A stretch of 35,755 nt of DNA from JBQTJN01 sp052387095 (GCA_052387095.1 JBQTJN010000034.1:1-35755); one strand, 5' to 3'. Counted from the first letter of the stretch, positions 8,265-16,855 are shown. Program-made: numbers and translations. Notes: generated by a model from the sequence alone, not told the origin.

Positions 8265-10979
8265 ATGACCCAATGGGTTTACAGGTTCGGCGGCGACAAG
8301 ACGGAAGGCGACACCTCCATGCGCACGCTGCTCGGCGGCAAGGGCGCCAACCTTGCTGAAATGGCCTCGCTCGGTCTCCCCGTTCCTCCCGGCTTCACCA
8401 TTACTACCGAAGTTTGCACACACTATTACGCCAACGACAGACAATACCCGAAAGAGCTTAAAAAACAGGTCACGAAGGCGCTCGCCGCGATCGAAAAAAA
8501 CACCGGCATGAAATTCGGTGATGCGAAAAATCCGCTGCTCGTCTCCGTGCGCTCCGGCGCGCGCGCCTCGATGCCCGGCATGATGGACACGGTTCTCAAT
8601 CTCGGCCTCAACGAACAGACGGTGCGCGGCCTGGCCGAGCAATCCGGCGATACGCGTTTCGCGTGGGATTCCTACCGCCGCTTCATCCAGATGTATGCCG
8701 ATGTCGTGATGGATGTCCACCACCACGAATTCGAGGACATCATCGACAATTACAAGCGCTTCAACAAGGTCAAGCAGGATACCGGAATCACCGGCGAAGG
8801 CTGGCAGGAAATCGTCGGTGAGTTCAAGGAACTCACCCAGCGCGAAATGGGCAGGCCGTTCCCCGAGGATGTGCACGAACAGCTTTGGGGCGCCATCGGT
8901 GCCGTCTTCAATTCATGGATGACCCCGCGCGCGGTCACCTACCGGCGCCTGAATGAAATTCCTGAAAGCTGGGGCACGGCTGTCAATATCCAATCCATGG
9001 TCTTCGGCAATATGGGCGAGGATTGCTCCACCGGCGTTGCCTTCACCCGCGATCCCTCCACCGGCGAGAATTATTTCTACGGCGAATACCTGATTAACGC
9101 GCAGGGCGAAGACGTCGTCGCCGGCATCCGCACGCCGCAATCCCTCACCCAATATGGCCGCGAGCGCGAGCGCAGCGACCTGCCTTCGATGCAGGAAACC
9201 ATGCCCGGCGTCTTCAAGCAGCTCGATGTGCTCCGCCTGAAACTCGAAAAACATTTCCGCGACATCCAGGATATCGAATTCACCGTGCAGAAGGGCCAGC
9301 TCTACATCCTGCAGACCCGCAACGGCAAGCGCAGCGCCAAAGCCGCGCTGAAAATCGCCGTCGACATGGTCTCTGAAAAACTCATCACCCAGGAAGAAGC
9401 CTTGCTTCGCCTTGACCCGCAAAGCCTTGACCAGCTCCTGCACCCGACGCTTGATCCGAAGGCCATCAAAGATGTCATCACCAAGGGCCTCCCGGCATCA
9501 CCCGGTGCTGCCAGCGGCATTGTCATTTTCACCTCCGAAGAAGCCGAAGTGCGCAGTCATGCCGGCGCCCGCGTTATTCTCTGCCGCCAGGAAACAAGTC
9601 CCGAAGATATTCACGGCATGCACGCCTCCGCCGGTATTCTCACCTCGCGTGGCGGCATGACCTCACACGCCGCCGTTGTCGCGCGCGGCATGGGCAAGGC
9701 CTGCGTCGCCGGCGCGGGCGAGCTCCACATCGACGCTGCCAAAAAAACCATCCATGTCCGGGGGTCGATCATCCGCGAAGGCGATATCATCACCATCGAC
9801 GGCTCCACCGGCGAAGTCATGAAGGGCGAGGTCGCCACCGTCCAGCCCGAACTCTCCGGCGAATTCGACATCGTCATGAAATGGGCCGATTCCCGCCGCC
9901 GCATGAAGGTGCGCGCCAACGCCGAAACGCCGCTCGATGCCAAAACCGCACTGCAATTCGGCACGGAAGGCATCGGCCTTTGCCGCACCGAGCATATGTT
10001 CTTCGAAGCTTCCCGCATTCAATCCGTGCGCGAAATGATTTTCGCCACCAGCGAGGAGGTCCGCCGCAAGGCGCTCGGCAAGCTCCTGCCCGAACAACGC
10101 TCCGACTTCGCACACTTGTTCGATATCATGAAAGGCCTGCCCGTGACGGTGCGCCTGCTCGACCCGCCGCTGCACGAATTTCTCCCGCACGAGCAGGCCG
10201 ATATCGAGCACTTCGCGCGGGTAGCGAAAATCGAAACCGATCTCGTCCGCCGCCGCCTCTCGGAACTGAAAGAAATGAACCCGATGCTGGGTCACCGCGG
10301 CTGCCGTCTCGGCGTCACTTATCCGGAAATCTATGAAATGCAAGCGCGCGCGATTTTCGAAGGCGCGCTCGAAGCGGGCAAAAAAACGGGTCAAGTTGCG
10401 CAAGTCGAAATTATGATCCCGCTGGTCGCAACCAAAAAAGAACTCTCTCTCATGCGCGCCGTCGTCGAAAAAGCCGCGGAAGAAGTCTTCGCGGAAAAGA
10501 AGACCGAAATCGATTACAGTATTGGTACTATGATCGAACTGCCCAGAGCTGCGCTCACCGCCGATGAAATCGCCGAATGCGCCGATTTCTTCAGCTTCGG
10601 CACCAATGATCTCACGCAAACCACGCTTGGGCTAAGCCGCGACGACGCTTCGCACTTCCTTCCTTCTTACGTCAGTCAGGATATTTTCGAACGCGACCCC
10701 TTCGTCACCATCGATGTAAAAGGCGTCGGCGCGCTCATCCAGATGGCGTGCGAGCGCGGCAGGAAAACCAATCCGAAACTGAAACTCGGCATCTGCGGCG
10801 AGCATGGCGGCGACCCGGCCTCCATTGCCTTCTGTGAAAAAGCCGGCCTCGATTACGTCTCCTGCTCTCCCTTCCGCGTGCCGATCGCCCGGCTCGCCGC
10901 TGCCCAGGCTGCTATTAGGGAGGGGCAGTCAAAAACGCTCCCTTTTCCCGCAACAAAAAATAAAACAGGTGCCGCATGA
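8265..10979 (+). CDS. ppdK: Pyruvate, phosphate dikinase
   Basis: The 904-aa cytosolic enzyme interconverts pyruvate + ATP + Pi and PEP + AMP + PPi. Its length and three-domain order are normal. The N-terminal ATP-grasp domain starts with GGKGANLAEMASLGLPVPPG and includes SVRSGARASMPGMMDTVLN. The central phosphohistidine domain has GGMTSHAAVVARGMGKACV with catalytic H468. The C-terminal PEP/pyruvate TIM barrel has GTEGIGLCRTEHMF, SFGTNDLTQTTLG and the acid/base Cys in GICGEHGGDP (C844). In alphaproteobacteria it serves gluconeogenesis or PPi-linked glycolysis. No PDRP-type regulatory kinase gene is next to it. The stop TGA overlaps the start of a 54-aa membrane peptide. Confidence 0.97.
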   Translation: MTQWVYRFGGDKTEGDTSMRTLLGGKGANLAEMASLGLPVPPGFTITTEVCTHYYANDRQYPKELKKQVTKALAAIEKNTGMKFGDAKNPLLVSVRSGARASMPGMMDTVLNLGLNEQTVRGLAEQSGDTRFAWDSYRRFIQMYADVVMDVHHHEFEDIIDNYKRFNKVKQDTGITGEGWQEIVGEFKELTQREMGRPFPEDVHEQLWGAIGAVFNSWMTPRAVTYRRLNEIPESWGTAVNIQSMVFGNMGEDCSTGVAFTRDPSTGENYFYGEYLINAQGEDVVAGIRTPQSLTQYGRERERSDLPSMQETMPGVFKQLDVLRLKLEKHFRDIQDIEFTVQKGQLYILQTRNGKRSAKAALKIAVDMVSEKLITQEEALLRLDPQSLDQLLHPTLDPKAIKDVITKGLPASPGAASGIVIFTSEEAEVRSHAGARVILCRQETSPEDIHGMHASAGILTSRGGMTSHAAVVARGMGKACVAGAGELHIDAAKKTIHVRGSIIREGDIITIDGSTGEVMKGEVATVQPELSGEFDIVMKWADSRRRMKVRANAETPLDAKTALQFGTEGIGLCRTEHMFFEASRIQSVREMIFATSEEVRRKALGKLLPEQRSDFAHLFDIMKGLPVTVRLLDPPLHEFLPHEQADIEHFARVAKIETDLVRRRLSELKEMNPMLGHRGCRLGVTYPEIYEMQARAIFEGALEAGKKTGQVAQVEIMIPLVATKKELSLMRAVVEKAAEEVFAEKKTEIDYSIGTMIELPRAALTADEIAECADFFSFGTNDLTQTTLGLSRDDASHFLPSYVSQDIFERDPFVTIDVKGVGALIQMACERGRKTNPKLKLGICGEHGGDPASIAFCEKAGLDYVSCSPFRVPIARLAAAQAAIREGQSKTLPFPATKNKTGAA

Positions 10980-11140
10980 TGAATGACGAGAAACCCACAC
11001 CGGCTCAAAAAGAAGTGCTGAAAACGTTCGACATGTACCGCTGCTTCAGCCGCATCGATGTCATTCTCGCGCTCGCTTTCATCGTGATCGCGGTGCTGGG
11101 CCTGGTCTGGGTGTTCCTGACGGGTAATAAAACCGCCTAA
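10976..11140 (+). CDS. 54-aa single-span membrane peptide coupled to ppdK
   Basis: A short reading frame begins ATGATG, with its first ATG overlapping the ppdK stop (10977-10979), and ends TAA at 11140. The product has a charged N-terminal half (MMNDEKPTPAQKEVLKTFDM) followed by one strong membrane helix (ILALAFIVIAVLGLVWVFL) and a short GNKTA tail. The GC content and codon use match ppdK, not the AT-rich DNA that follows. The tight overlap suggests translational coupling. I recognise no family. Confidence 0.6.
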   Translation: MMNDEKPTPAQKEVLKTFDMYRCFSRIDVILALAFIVIAVLGLVWVFLTGNKTA

Positions 11141-11143
11141 TAT

Positions 11144-11172
11144 TTGACATAATTTTAAAACTTTGATACTCT
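11144..11172 (+). promoter_or_regulatory. Promoter of the AT-rich island gene
   Basis: TTGACA (11144-11149), a perfect -35 consensus, is followed after 17 nt by TACTCT (11167-11172) and by an ATG at 11197. The stretch marks the abrupt change from GC-rich to AT-rich DNA right after the ppdK operon. Confidence 0.5.
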
Positions 11173-11196
11173 TCTAAGTATTTCTAGAGATTATTA

Positions 11197-12163
11197 ATGG
11201 CTGGAATCGAAGAAATTACCTTGCATGAAGCATTGAGCCAGGAATTTTTGGCTCAACGGGAAAATCTCGGCATCAAGAAAATAATTGACCATTTTCAGGC
11301 TTCAAAAAAATATGGGTATGAAAAAGAATCCATAGAGATTTTAGAGAAATACATTGCGGAAGCGGTTGCTGGTTTTTTTGTTAGAGAGATATGAATCGCA
11401 GTCTGATGAGCCTGAATATTTAAAACACATTAGTGAAATTGAGATTGACGAAACATTTTTTTCACAAATATATGATATTTTTTTCGAAGAGAGTCCAGAC
11501 TTATGCTATAAATCGGACTATAGGAAACGTGAAGAAAACAAAGAAAATAAAATTCTGTCTAAAAAAATTCTAAAGCACGAATTTCCAAATTTGCTTGGAT
11601 ATGATACGGATTTTTCTGATCTTTCTTATGGATTCGAATATATTCCATTTTCCCGGCCCTATCCTACGACAGAACTTTTATCCAACATCACGGAACGTAT
11701 AGCATATAGGCTGATAGCAACATTGGATGAAGCGGCATATAAAGGTCGGATTGGAAGGGTTCAAATAGACTTCGACATACTTGCTCAACACCCTAAAATT
11801 TTTCCCTACTTGCCGGATCCCGTAAGTAATGCGTTGGCAGAAATTGCAAGGAAAAATTACGATGGTGATTTAGCGGATTTTATAGGAGCTTTTAGAAATC
11901 ATCCGGAGCTTCTCGAGCATAGTTTTATGCTGCTTGCCGAGAAGGAAAATTTTGAGGGATTTGTGAATGTTCTTAAAGAATTGCGCTATTCCGAACTTTT
12001 AGCTTTAATACCTGCTAGTTCGATTAACAAACTTATAAATAACATACATAAAGCTCATAATATTCGGGATCTGAAAACTATTCACGAATGTCTTGAGCGA
12101 CATCCGGAATTTCAAGATACAATGTCCAAAATCGTGATGGAGCCGAGTGTTCCTGAAAGATAA
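11197..12163 (+). pseudogene. Unknown AT-rich gene split by a +1 frameshift in a T7 run
   Basis: Two overlapping frames cover this interval. The first (11197-11394, 65 aa) has a good promoter upstream. The second (11354-12163) continues to 12163 with coherent coding character. Removing one T from the T7 run at 11373-11379 joins them into a single ~321-aa protein reading ...AEAVAGFLLERYESQSD.... The product is helix-rich, acidic and leucine-rich, with no signal peptide or family I recognise. Base composition (long A/T runs, AAA/GAA/TTT codons) is far from every neighbour, so recent acquisition is likely. It could be a true pseudogene, a phase-variable or recoded gene, or a homopolymer sequencing error. 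Confidence 0.6.
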
Positions 12164-12164
12164 T

Positions 12165-12923
12165 TTAAATTTTCACCAGCGCCAGCCCTATATCCCCGCA
12201 AGTCGAGCGTACATCGCCATCATAGGGCAGATTAACCTTCTGAAGCCGCTTTTTCACCAGCCCCCGGTAATGCATGCGCGCGGTGAGTTCCTGCCCCATG
12301 TAACAGCCCTTGTCCCACGATATGCCGTTCAGCCGGTCAATATTGCATTCAAGCAGAGTGGAGTTTCCCACGATCATGTCACGGCTGCCGTCTGGAATGG
12401 CGAGTTCAATGCGCCTGCGGTCCCAGAATTCAAACGGTTTTTCCTCTATCTCTTCCGGCTTTTTAAAACTGCGCGTGCCCATCTCTTTATGCCTGGGGTC
12501 CTCAAAAATGTCATCCCGACTAAGCGTAGCGCGTGGAGGGATCTGCGGCCTATCCAAACGGATCAGATCCCTCGACTTCGCTCGGGATGACAATATAGAA
12601 GGAAAAATTGCATACATTTTTATTTCAGATTCTACGCTCAATTCCACCTTCGCCCGTAACTTATAAAGCGAAAGTTTTTTAAACAAATCCTCCGCCCGCG
12701 CCCCGCTTTCGCAGTCGAGCCGCAGCGTCTCGCCCTCTTCATAAATAAAAAAATCATGCAAAAATTTCCCCTGCGGGCTCAGCAAACACGCATAGACGCA
12801 TTTTTGCGTATCCAGCAGATTCACATCGTTGCTGACCAGCCCCTGCAGGAAACTCCGCCGGTCCGGCCCGGATATCAGCATCAGACCCCGGTTCTTCAGG
12901 GATATAAAATAATCTTTTGACAT
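12165..12923 (-). CDS. ygfZ: YgfZ/GcvT-fold folate-dependent Fe-S cluster maintenance protein, with an in-frame repeat insertion
   Basis: The product is 252 aa. YgfZ (IBA57-like) uses folate to help assemble or repair [4Fe-4S] proteins, including the tRNA thiotransferase MiaB. The N-terminal GcvT-like half has FLQGLVSNDVNLL and LLSPQGKFLHDFFIYE. The diagnostic motif DKGCYMGQELTAR (K205, G206, C207, G210, Q211, E212) is intact. Residues L111-D138 are foreign: they are encoded by an 84-nt palindromic repeat inserted without breaking the frame. Removing it leaves ...YAIFPSI-FEDPRHKEMGTR, the expected family sequence (DPR...G.R). The protein is rather short at the C-terminus. Divergent from the 12982 gene. 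Confidence 0.88.
   Translation of the reverse strand: MSKDYFISLKNRGLMLISGPDRRSFLQGLVSNDVNLLDTQKCVYACLLSPQGKFLHDFFIYEEGETLRLDCESGARAEDLFKKLSLYKLRAKVELSVESEIKMYAIFPSILSSRAKSRDLIRLDRPQIPPRATLSRDDIFEDPRHKEMGTRSFKKPEEIEEKPFEFWDRRRIELAIPDGSRDMIVGNSTLLECNIDRLNGISWDKGCYMGQELTARMHYRGLVKKRLQKVNLPYDGDVRSTCGDIGLALVKI
12509..12592. repeat. Type D palindromic element (84 nt) inserted in frame in ygfZ
   Basis: Perfect 11-bp terminal inverted repeats TGTCATCCCGA (12509-12519) and TCGGGATGACA (12582-12592) flank an inner palindrome GAGGGATCTG...CAGATCCCTC. The length is 84 nt, exactly 28 codons, and all 28 codons are open on the ygfZ strand. Its ends resemble type A ends (GTCAT-C/T-GCGAG), suggesting one superfamily of small mobile palindromes. 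Confidence 0.85.
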
Positions 12924-12981
12924 ATTGTTAAATGTTCTTTAAAGTTTTACTACACATAGCTTAAAGCTTGGGAGAACCAAA

Positions 12982-13384
12982 ATGCAGATTAATATGAGCG
13001 TTAAGGAAAAGGCGGCCGAAATGCGTCGCACCTTTGAGGGGGGCACTGAAAGAATTTAAAAATGATTTTGAAAAGGATAGCGTTTTCCATGCCTGTCTTT
13101 CATTCGGCAGGGCATCGAAATTTGTACCCTTGCCGAGTTTCATAACAATTCCTGTTGTCGGTGAAGAAGGCCTTTTTGTTGATCAGATTTCGGAAAAAGG
13201 CATCTCCAAAGATGAAGCGGGCGCGGCTGTATTTGATGTGATAGCGGGCACGCTGGGTTATAACGGTGAAGATATTCAAACGCTGCGTACTGATGTGGCG
13301 ATGAGATTTTGTGCGAATTCTCTTTATTTAAAAATTATTGAAGCCGGCAAAATCCGTTTTGAACCTGGTGGATCCTGGTACTAA
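12982..13384 (+). pseudogene. Small unknown gene split by a +1 frameshift in a G6 run
   Basis: A strong Shine-Dalgarno (GGGAG, 12970-12974) lies 7 nt before ATG 12982, but that frame ends at 13059. The remaining coding frame, openable only from a TTG at 13034, runs to 13384. Reading the G6 run at 13038-13043 as G5 restores one protein of ~133 aa: ...AAEMRRTFEGALKEFKNDFEKD.... The N-terminal part is a charged amphipathic helix. The rest (FVPLPSFITIPVVGEEGLFVDQ, then a helical domain) matches no family I know. Codon use is intermediate between the AT-rich island and the chromosome. A frameshift mutation, a recoding site or a sequencing error would all fit. Confidence 0.6.
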
Positions 13385-13396
13385 ACTACCAACCAG

Positions 13397-14320
13397 ATGA
13401 ACATCCTCTTTATTACCGCCAGCCGCATCGGCGATGCCGTGCTCTCGACCGGTCTCCTTGATTATATAGACCGGAAACATCCAAATGCCAAGGTCACAAT
13501 TGTCTGTGGCCCGCTTTGCACGTCTTTATTCGAAGGCTATCCGAAACTGGCCCGCATTATCCCTCTTAAAAAACAAAAACATCACCGCCACTGGCTTGAA
13601 CTCTGGAAACAGGTCAAGGGCACGAAATGGGACATCGTCGTAGATCTGCGCAATTCCGTCGTCTCCCGCCTTGTGCCGGCCAAAGAGCGTTTTATCTTCG
13701 GCCGCCATATCGACACCTCAAAACATAAAGTCGAACAGAACGCCGCTGTAATGAAACTTAACGAAATTCTCACCCCGAAATTATGGTTTACTGAAGCGCA
13801 AAAACAGCAGGCGGAAAAATTAAACCCGGATGGCCCGCCAGTCCTTGCCATCGGTCCCGCCGCCAACTGGCGCGCCAAGACCTGGCCGAGCGAACGCTTC
13901 ATTGAAATCATCGAATATATGAACTATCCACGGGTGGCCGTCTTCGCCGCGCCGGGCGAGGAGGAGGTGGCCTATAAAGTGCTGAACGCCATTCCCGCGG
14001 ACAAGCGTATCGACATGATTGCCAGATGCGACCCCGGCACCGCCGCCGCGGCACTCGCGCGCTGCGATTTTTATGTGGGGAATGATTCCGGCTTGATGCA
14101 TTGCGCGGCGGCGAACCAGGTCAAAACCCTCGGCCTGTTCGGTCCCAGCCGGCCGCATATATATCGGCCGTGGGGGCCGCACGCGAACTTCGCCGCAACG
14201 CCGGAAACATTTGCCGAGCTAACGGATTATCCCGGCTACACGCCTGCAACCGCGTCCTGTTTGATGGAAAGCCTTACGGTTGAGACGGTAAAAAGTAAAC
14301 TCACGTCCTTGCGAGCGTAG
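13397..14320 (+). CDS. Glycosyltransferase family 9 (heptosyltransferase-like)
   Basis: This 307-aa GT-B enzyme of the ADP-heptose:LPS heptosyltransferase family probably acts on lipopolysaccharide core at the cytoplasmic face. The N-terminal Rossmann start is MNILFITASRIGDAVLSTGL, with the GD motif that takes part in acceptor binding. The C-terminal donor domain has AIGPAANWRAKTWPSERF and the family signature CDFYVGNDSGLMHCAAA followed by GLFGPSRP. The donor sugar is not predictable. The last residues (TSLRA) and the stop codon lie inside a type A palindromic repeat, so the original C-terminus has been replaced or extended. It stands alone and converges with the lipoprotein gene. Confidence 0.88.
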   Translation: MNILFITASRIGDAVLSTGLLDYIDRKHPNAKVTIVCGPLCTSLFEGYPKLARIIPLKKQKHHRHWLELWKQVKGTKWDIVVDLRNSVVSRLVPAKERFIFGRHIDTSKHKVEQNAAVMKLNEILTPKLWFTEAQKQQAEKLNPDGPPVLAIGPAANWRAKTWPSERFIEIIEYMNYPRVAVFAAPGEEEVAYKVLNAIPADKRIDMIARCDPGTAAAALARCDFYVGNDSGLMHCAAANQVKTLGLFGPSRPHIYRPWGPHANFAATPETFAELTDYPGYTPATASCLMESLTVETVKSKLTSLRA

Positions 14321-14375
14321 CGAAGCAATCCACACTTAAAAAAGTGGTTTGCTTCGCGTGCCTCCTCGCAAGGAC
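14305..14375. repeat. Type A palindromic element, copy 1
   Basis: The ends GTCCTTGCGAG (14305-14315) and CTCGCAAGGAC (14365-14375) are perfect complements. The inner arms GCGAAGCAATCCAC and GTGGTTTGCTTCGC (one mismatch) surround an A-rich loop. It lies between two convergent genes and contains the stop codon of the GT9 gene (TAG 14318-14320). As RNA it would form a long hairpin that could act as a bidirectional terminator. Confidence 0.85.
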
Positions 14376-14380
14376 GGTAT

Positions 14381-14932
14381 TTACTCGTTAAACAACGCGC
14401 CCTGAACGCCATGGGTCCGGCCGGTCACGCGCGTCGTCACGTTATTGCTGCCGGAGACATCATTGGCAGGCTCATAATCGTGGCGGGCGTTGTAGTAATT
14501 ATCCTGCGACGTTTTATAAACATCATACGGCACATGCTTCGTCCGCTCCCAGCCTTTATTCAGCATGCAGCCTTCGAAATCATGGTAATCGCCTTGCTCC
14601 ATGAGCAGCGCGCCTTCGTGGGTAGGCGTGTCGTGATCCGCCATCTCCATTTCGTCCGGGTTTAAAACCCGTCCCGAGCGGTCGGTAGGGATGGCATCCT
14701 TGATCTGGCCTGAACGCTCCAGTTCGCGCAGTTCCGTCACGCAGCGCCCGATATCGCGATTGAGCATCTGCTGCGCCTTCGGTCCCGTTTGATAGGCGGC
14801 ATCCGATGCGCTGATGCGCTGCCAGTACTGGCCGTTCTCGATTTCCTTATCCTGAAAAGTGCCGCAGGCGGTAAAGGCCAGGGTTGTGCCGAGAAGAAGG
14901 ACTGAAAATCTGATCATGATGAATGCATCCAT
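14381..14932 (-). CDS. Putative lipoprotein, 183 aa, unknown function
   Basis: A signal sequence ends in the lipobox LAFTAC, so Cys-23 of this reading becomes the lipidated residue. ATG 14932 gives the longest form. The second ATG at 14917 (MIRFSVLLL) has a better upstream GGATG and makes a more typical signal peptide, so it may be the real start. The mature protein is hydrophilic, with one further Cys pair (GRCVTEL and EGCMLNKGW) and a Tyr/Asn-rich tail (YKTSQDNYYNARHDYEP). No family is recognised. It is followed on the minus strand by a type A repeat and preceded by a type B repeat. Confidence 0.75.
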   Translation of the reverse strand: MDAFIMIRFSVLLLGTTLAFTACGTFQDKEIENGQYWQRISASDAAYQTGPKAQQMLNRDIGRCVTELRELERSGQIKDAIPTDRSGRVLNPDEMEMADHDTPTHEGALLMEQGDYHDFEGCMLNKGWERTKHVPYDVYKTSQDNYYNARHDYEPANDVSGSNNVTTRVTGRTHGVQGALFNE

Positions 14933-14973
14933 TTGATTCTGTAAGTTATAAGAATATCACAAATTAATCTTCC

Positions 14974-15042
14974 CGAAACCCCGTTTTTAAAACGGGGTCT
15001 TGTTAATGAAGGCATGAGACCCCGGCTTTTGCCGGGGTTTCG
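14974..15042. repeat. Type B double-hairpin element, copy 1
   Basis: Two adjacent stem-loops: CGAAACCCCGTTTT with AAAACGGGGTC, then AGACCCCGGC / TTTT / GCCGGGGTTTCG, joined by a ~12-nt linker around TTAATGAAGGCATG. The outer ends (CGAAACCCC and GGGGTTTCG) are themselves complementary. It abuts the stop codon of the peptide-binding protein gene (TAA complement at 15043-15045) and sits before the start of the minus-strand lipoprotein. Total 69 nt. Confidence 0.85.
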
Positions 15043-16818
15043 TTAATTTTCACCCATCCACCATGTTTCAAGCACGGGGCCGTAAAGCGGCGTCTTTTCA
15101 GGGCGCTGCACGGGCTTCCAGTAGGCGACGTAATCCTTGCCGCTGTAATAAAGCGGCACCATATAGGCACCATGTGTCAGCACGCGGTCGAGCGCATGGA
15201 CGGTCGAAACCAGGTCCTCACGGCTGGTGGCCTGCGCGATGGCGCCGGACAGCGCCTCAATCGCCGGGGCGCAGATGCCGGCATAATTCCAGCGCGCGGG
15301 CTCTTGCGCGGCTTTGCAGCCCCAGTACAAAATCTGCTCCGTCCCCGGCGAGAGCGTCGAGAGCCAGTAATACAAAGTCATGTCGTAATCATAGGCATTA
15401 AGCCGCCCGAGATAGGCGGCGCTGTCCATGACGCGGATGATGGGCTTGATCCCCAGGCGCTCGAGCGAGCGCATGAAATGCAGCGCAATTTTTTCATCTT
15501 CCGGGGCGCTTAAGATCATTTCGAACTTGAACGTCTTGCCGTCTTTCACGCGCTGACCGTTCTGTACAACCCATCCTGCAGCCTCGAGCAATTCATCCGC
15601 CCTGCGCAAATTGGCGCGGCGCTCTTCCGGTGTTCTATAGGTCGGCGGCTGCCAGGCTGGCCCGAAAACCGCAGGCGATAATTTGTTGTTCCATGGCGCA
15701 AGTATCTTTAATTCGGAAAGGGTTGGCTTACCCGTCGCCGCCAGTTCTGAATTGGGGAAATAGCTGGATATACGCTTATATTGATTGCTGAACAAATTCT
15801 GGTTCGCCCATTCGAAATCGAACAGCAGCGTCATAGCCTGGCGCACGCGAATATCATCAAACGGTGCGCGGCGCGTGTTGAAAATGAACGACTTCACCTT
15901 TTCGGGGCGCCCGTGCGCCAGCGCATCGCGCGTCACGCGCCCGTCTTTCACCGCCGGGAAATCGTAATTCTTCATCCACTTGCCGGCATCCCATTCGCGG
16001 CGCAACGTCAGGTTGGCGGATTTGAAAGATTCCAGCGCCACCGTATCGTCGCGGTAATAATCGTAAATAATCCTATCGAAATTGTAATGCCCCACATTCT
16101 CCAGCAGGTCCTTGCCCCAGTAATCCGGGTTGCGCTCATACACAATCCGCCGACCGGGATCAATGGATTTAATTTTATACGGCCCGTTCAGCACCGGGAT
16201 GGCCAGCGTCGTCTTGTCGAACACTTTTCCAGCCCAGTACGCCTTCGACAGCACCGGCATCAGGGCCAGAATCATGACGGTTTCGCGGTCATAACCGGGG
16301 CCGAACGCAAAATAAACCTCGTTCGCGCCGCGTTTCTCGACTTTATTCACCAGCCGGTAAATGCGCCGCATATTCGGCCGCCCCTGATCTTTCAGCGTCT
16401 GGAACGAAAAAATAATATCGTCCGCCGTAATCGGCGCGCCGTTCTGAAATCGCGCTTTTGGATTAATAAAAAACGTCACCGACGAACGGTCGGGCGCAAC
16501 GTCGGCACGCTCGGCGATCAGCGGATATAAAGTGAACGGCTCATCCCACACCCGGCCCATTAGCCGGTCATAAACAAGATTCAAACCTTCCGCCGCCTTG
16601 CCTTTAATAGAGTAGGGATTGACCGTGTCGAACGTACCGATGCCGGGCATTACCAATGTCCCGCCCTTCGGCGCATGCGGGTTGGCGTAATCGAGATGCG
16701 TGTCCGCAGGTCCGTATTTCGGCGTCCCATGCATGGCCAGGCCGAAGGAGGGTTGTTGGGCGGCAATCGCGAAACCACTGATTAAAAAAATTGAACAGAA
16801 AAATGTCAGGAACCGCAT
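15043..16818 (-). CDS. Extracellular solute-binding protein family 5, YejA-like peptide-binding protein
   Basis: This 591-aa periplasmic binding protein of an oligopeptide ABC importer has a Sec signal peptide (MRFLTFFCSIFLISGFAIA). The mature start FGLAMHGTPKY...LDYANPHAPKGGTL and TFDTVNPYSIKG is the YejA-subgroup pattern. The SBP_bac_5 core follows, with FINPKARFQNGAPITADDIIFSF (the ADDVxxSF signature) and VRQAMTLLFDFEWANQNLF. Relatives carry peptides such as microcin C. No permease or ATPase gene (yejBEF) is adjacent on either side, so its transporter must be encoded elsewhere. Confidence 0.88.
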   Translation of the reverse strand: MRFLTFFCSIFLISGFAIAAQQPSFGLAMHGTPKYGPADTHLDYANPHAPKGGTLVMPGIGTFDTVNPYSIKGKAAEGLNLVYDRLMGRVWDEPFTLYPLIAERADVAPDRSSVTFFINPKARFQNGAPITADDIIFSFQTLKDQGRPNMRRIYRLVNKVEKRGANEVYFAFGPGYDRETVMILALMPVLSKAYWAGKVFDKTTLAIPVLNGPYKIKSIDPGRRIVYERNPDYWGKDLLENVGHYNFDRIIYDYYRDDTVALESFKSANLTLRREWDAGKWMKNYDFPAVKDGRVTRDALAHGRPEKVKSFIFNTRRAPFDDIRVRQAMTLLFDFEWANQNLFSNQYKRISSYFPNSELAATGKPTLSELKILAPWNNKLSPAVFGPAWQPPTYRTPEERRANLRRADELLEAAGWVVQNGQRVKDGKTFKFEMILSAPEDEKIALHFMRSLERLGIKPIIRVMDSAAYLGRLNAYDYDMTLYYWLSTLSPGTEQILYWGCKAAQEPARWNYAGICAPAIEALSGAIAQATSREDLVSTVHALDRVLTHGAYMVPLYYSGKDYVAYWKPVQRPEKTPLYGPVLETWWMGEN

Positions 16819-16855
16819 GGTAATATTGATAGCAAAGCGTAACCGAACTTACCAG

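Noticed and set aside
9663..10619. 318-aa antisense frame in ppdK
   Set aside because: It mirrors conserved PPDK codons and has no independent evidence.
11354..11394. Two independent overlapping genes in the AT-rich island
   Set aside because: The first frame would end after 65 aa with no domain, and the second has no ribosome site; a single frameshifted gene explains both better.
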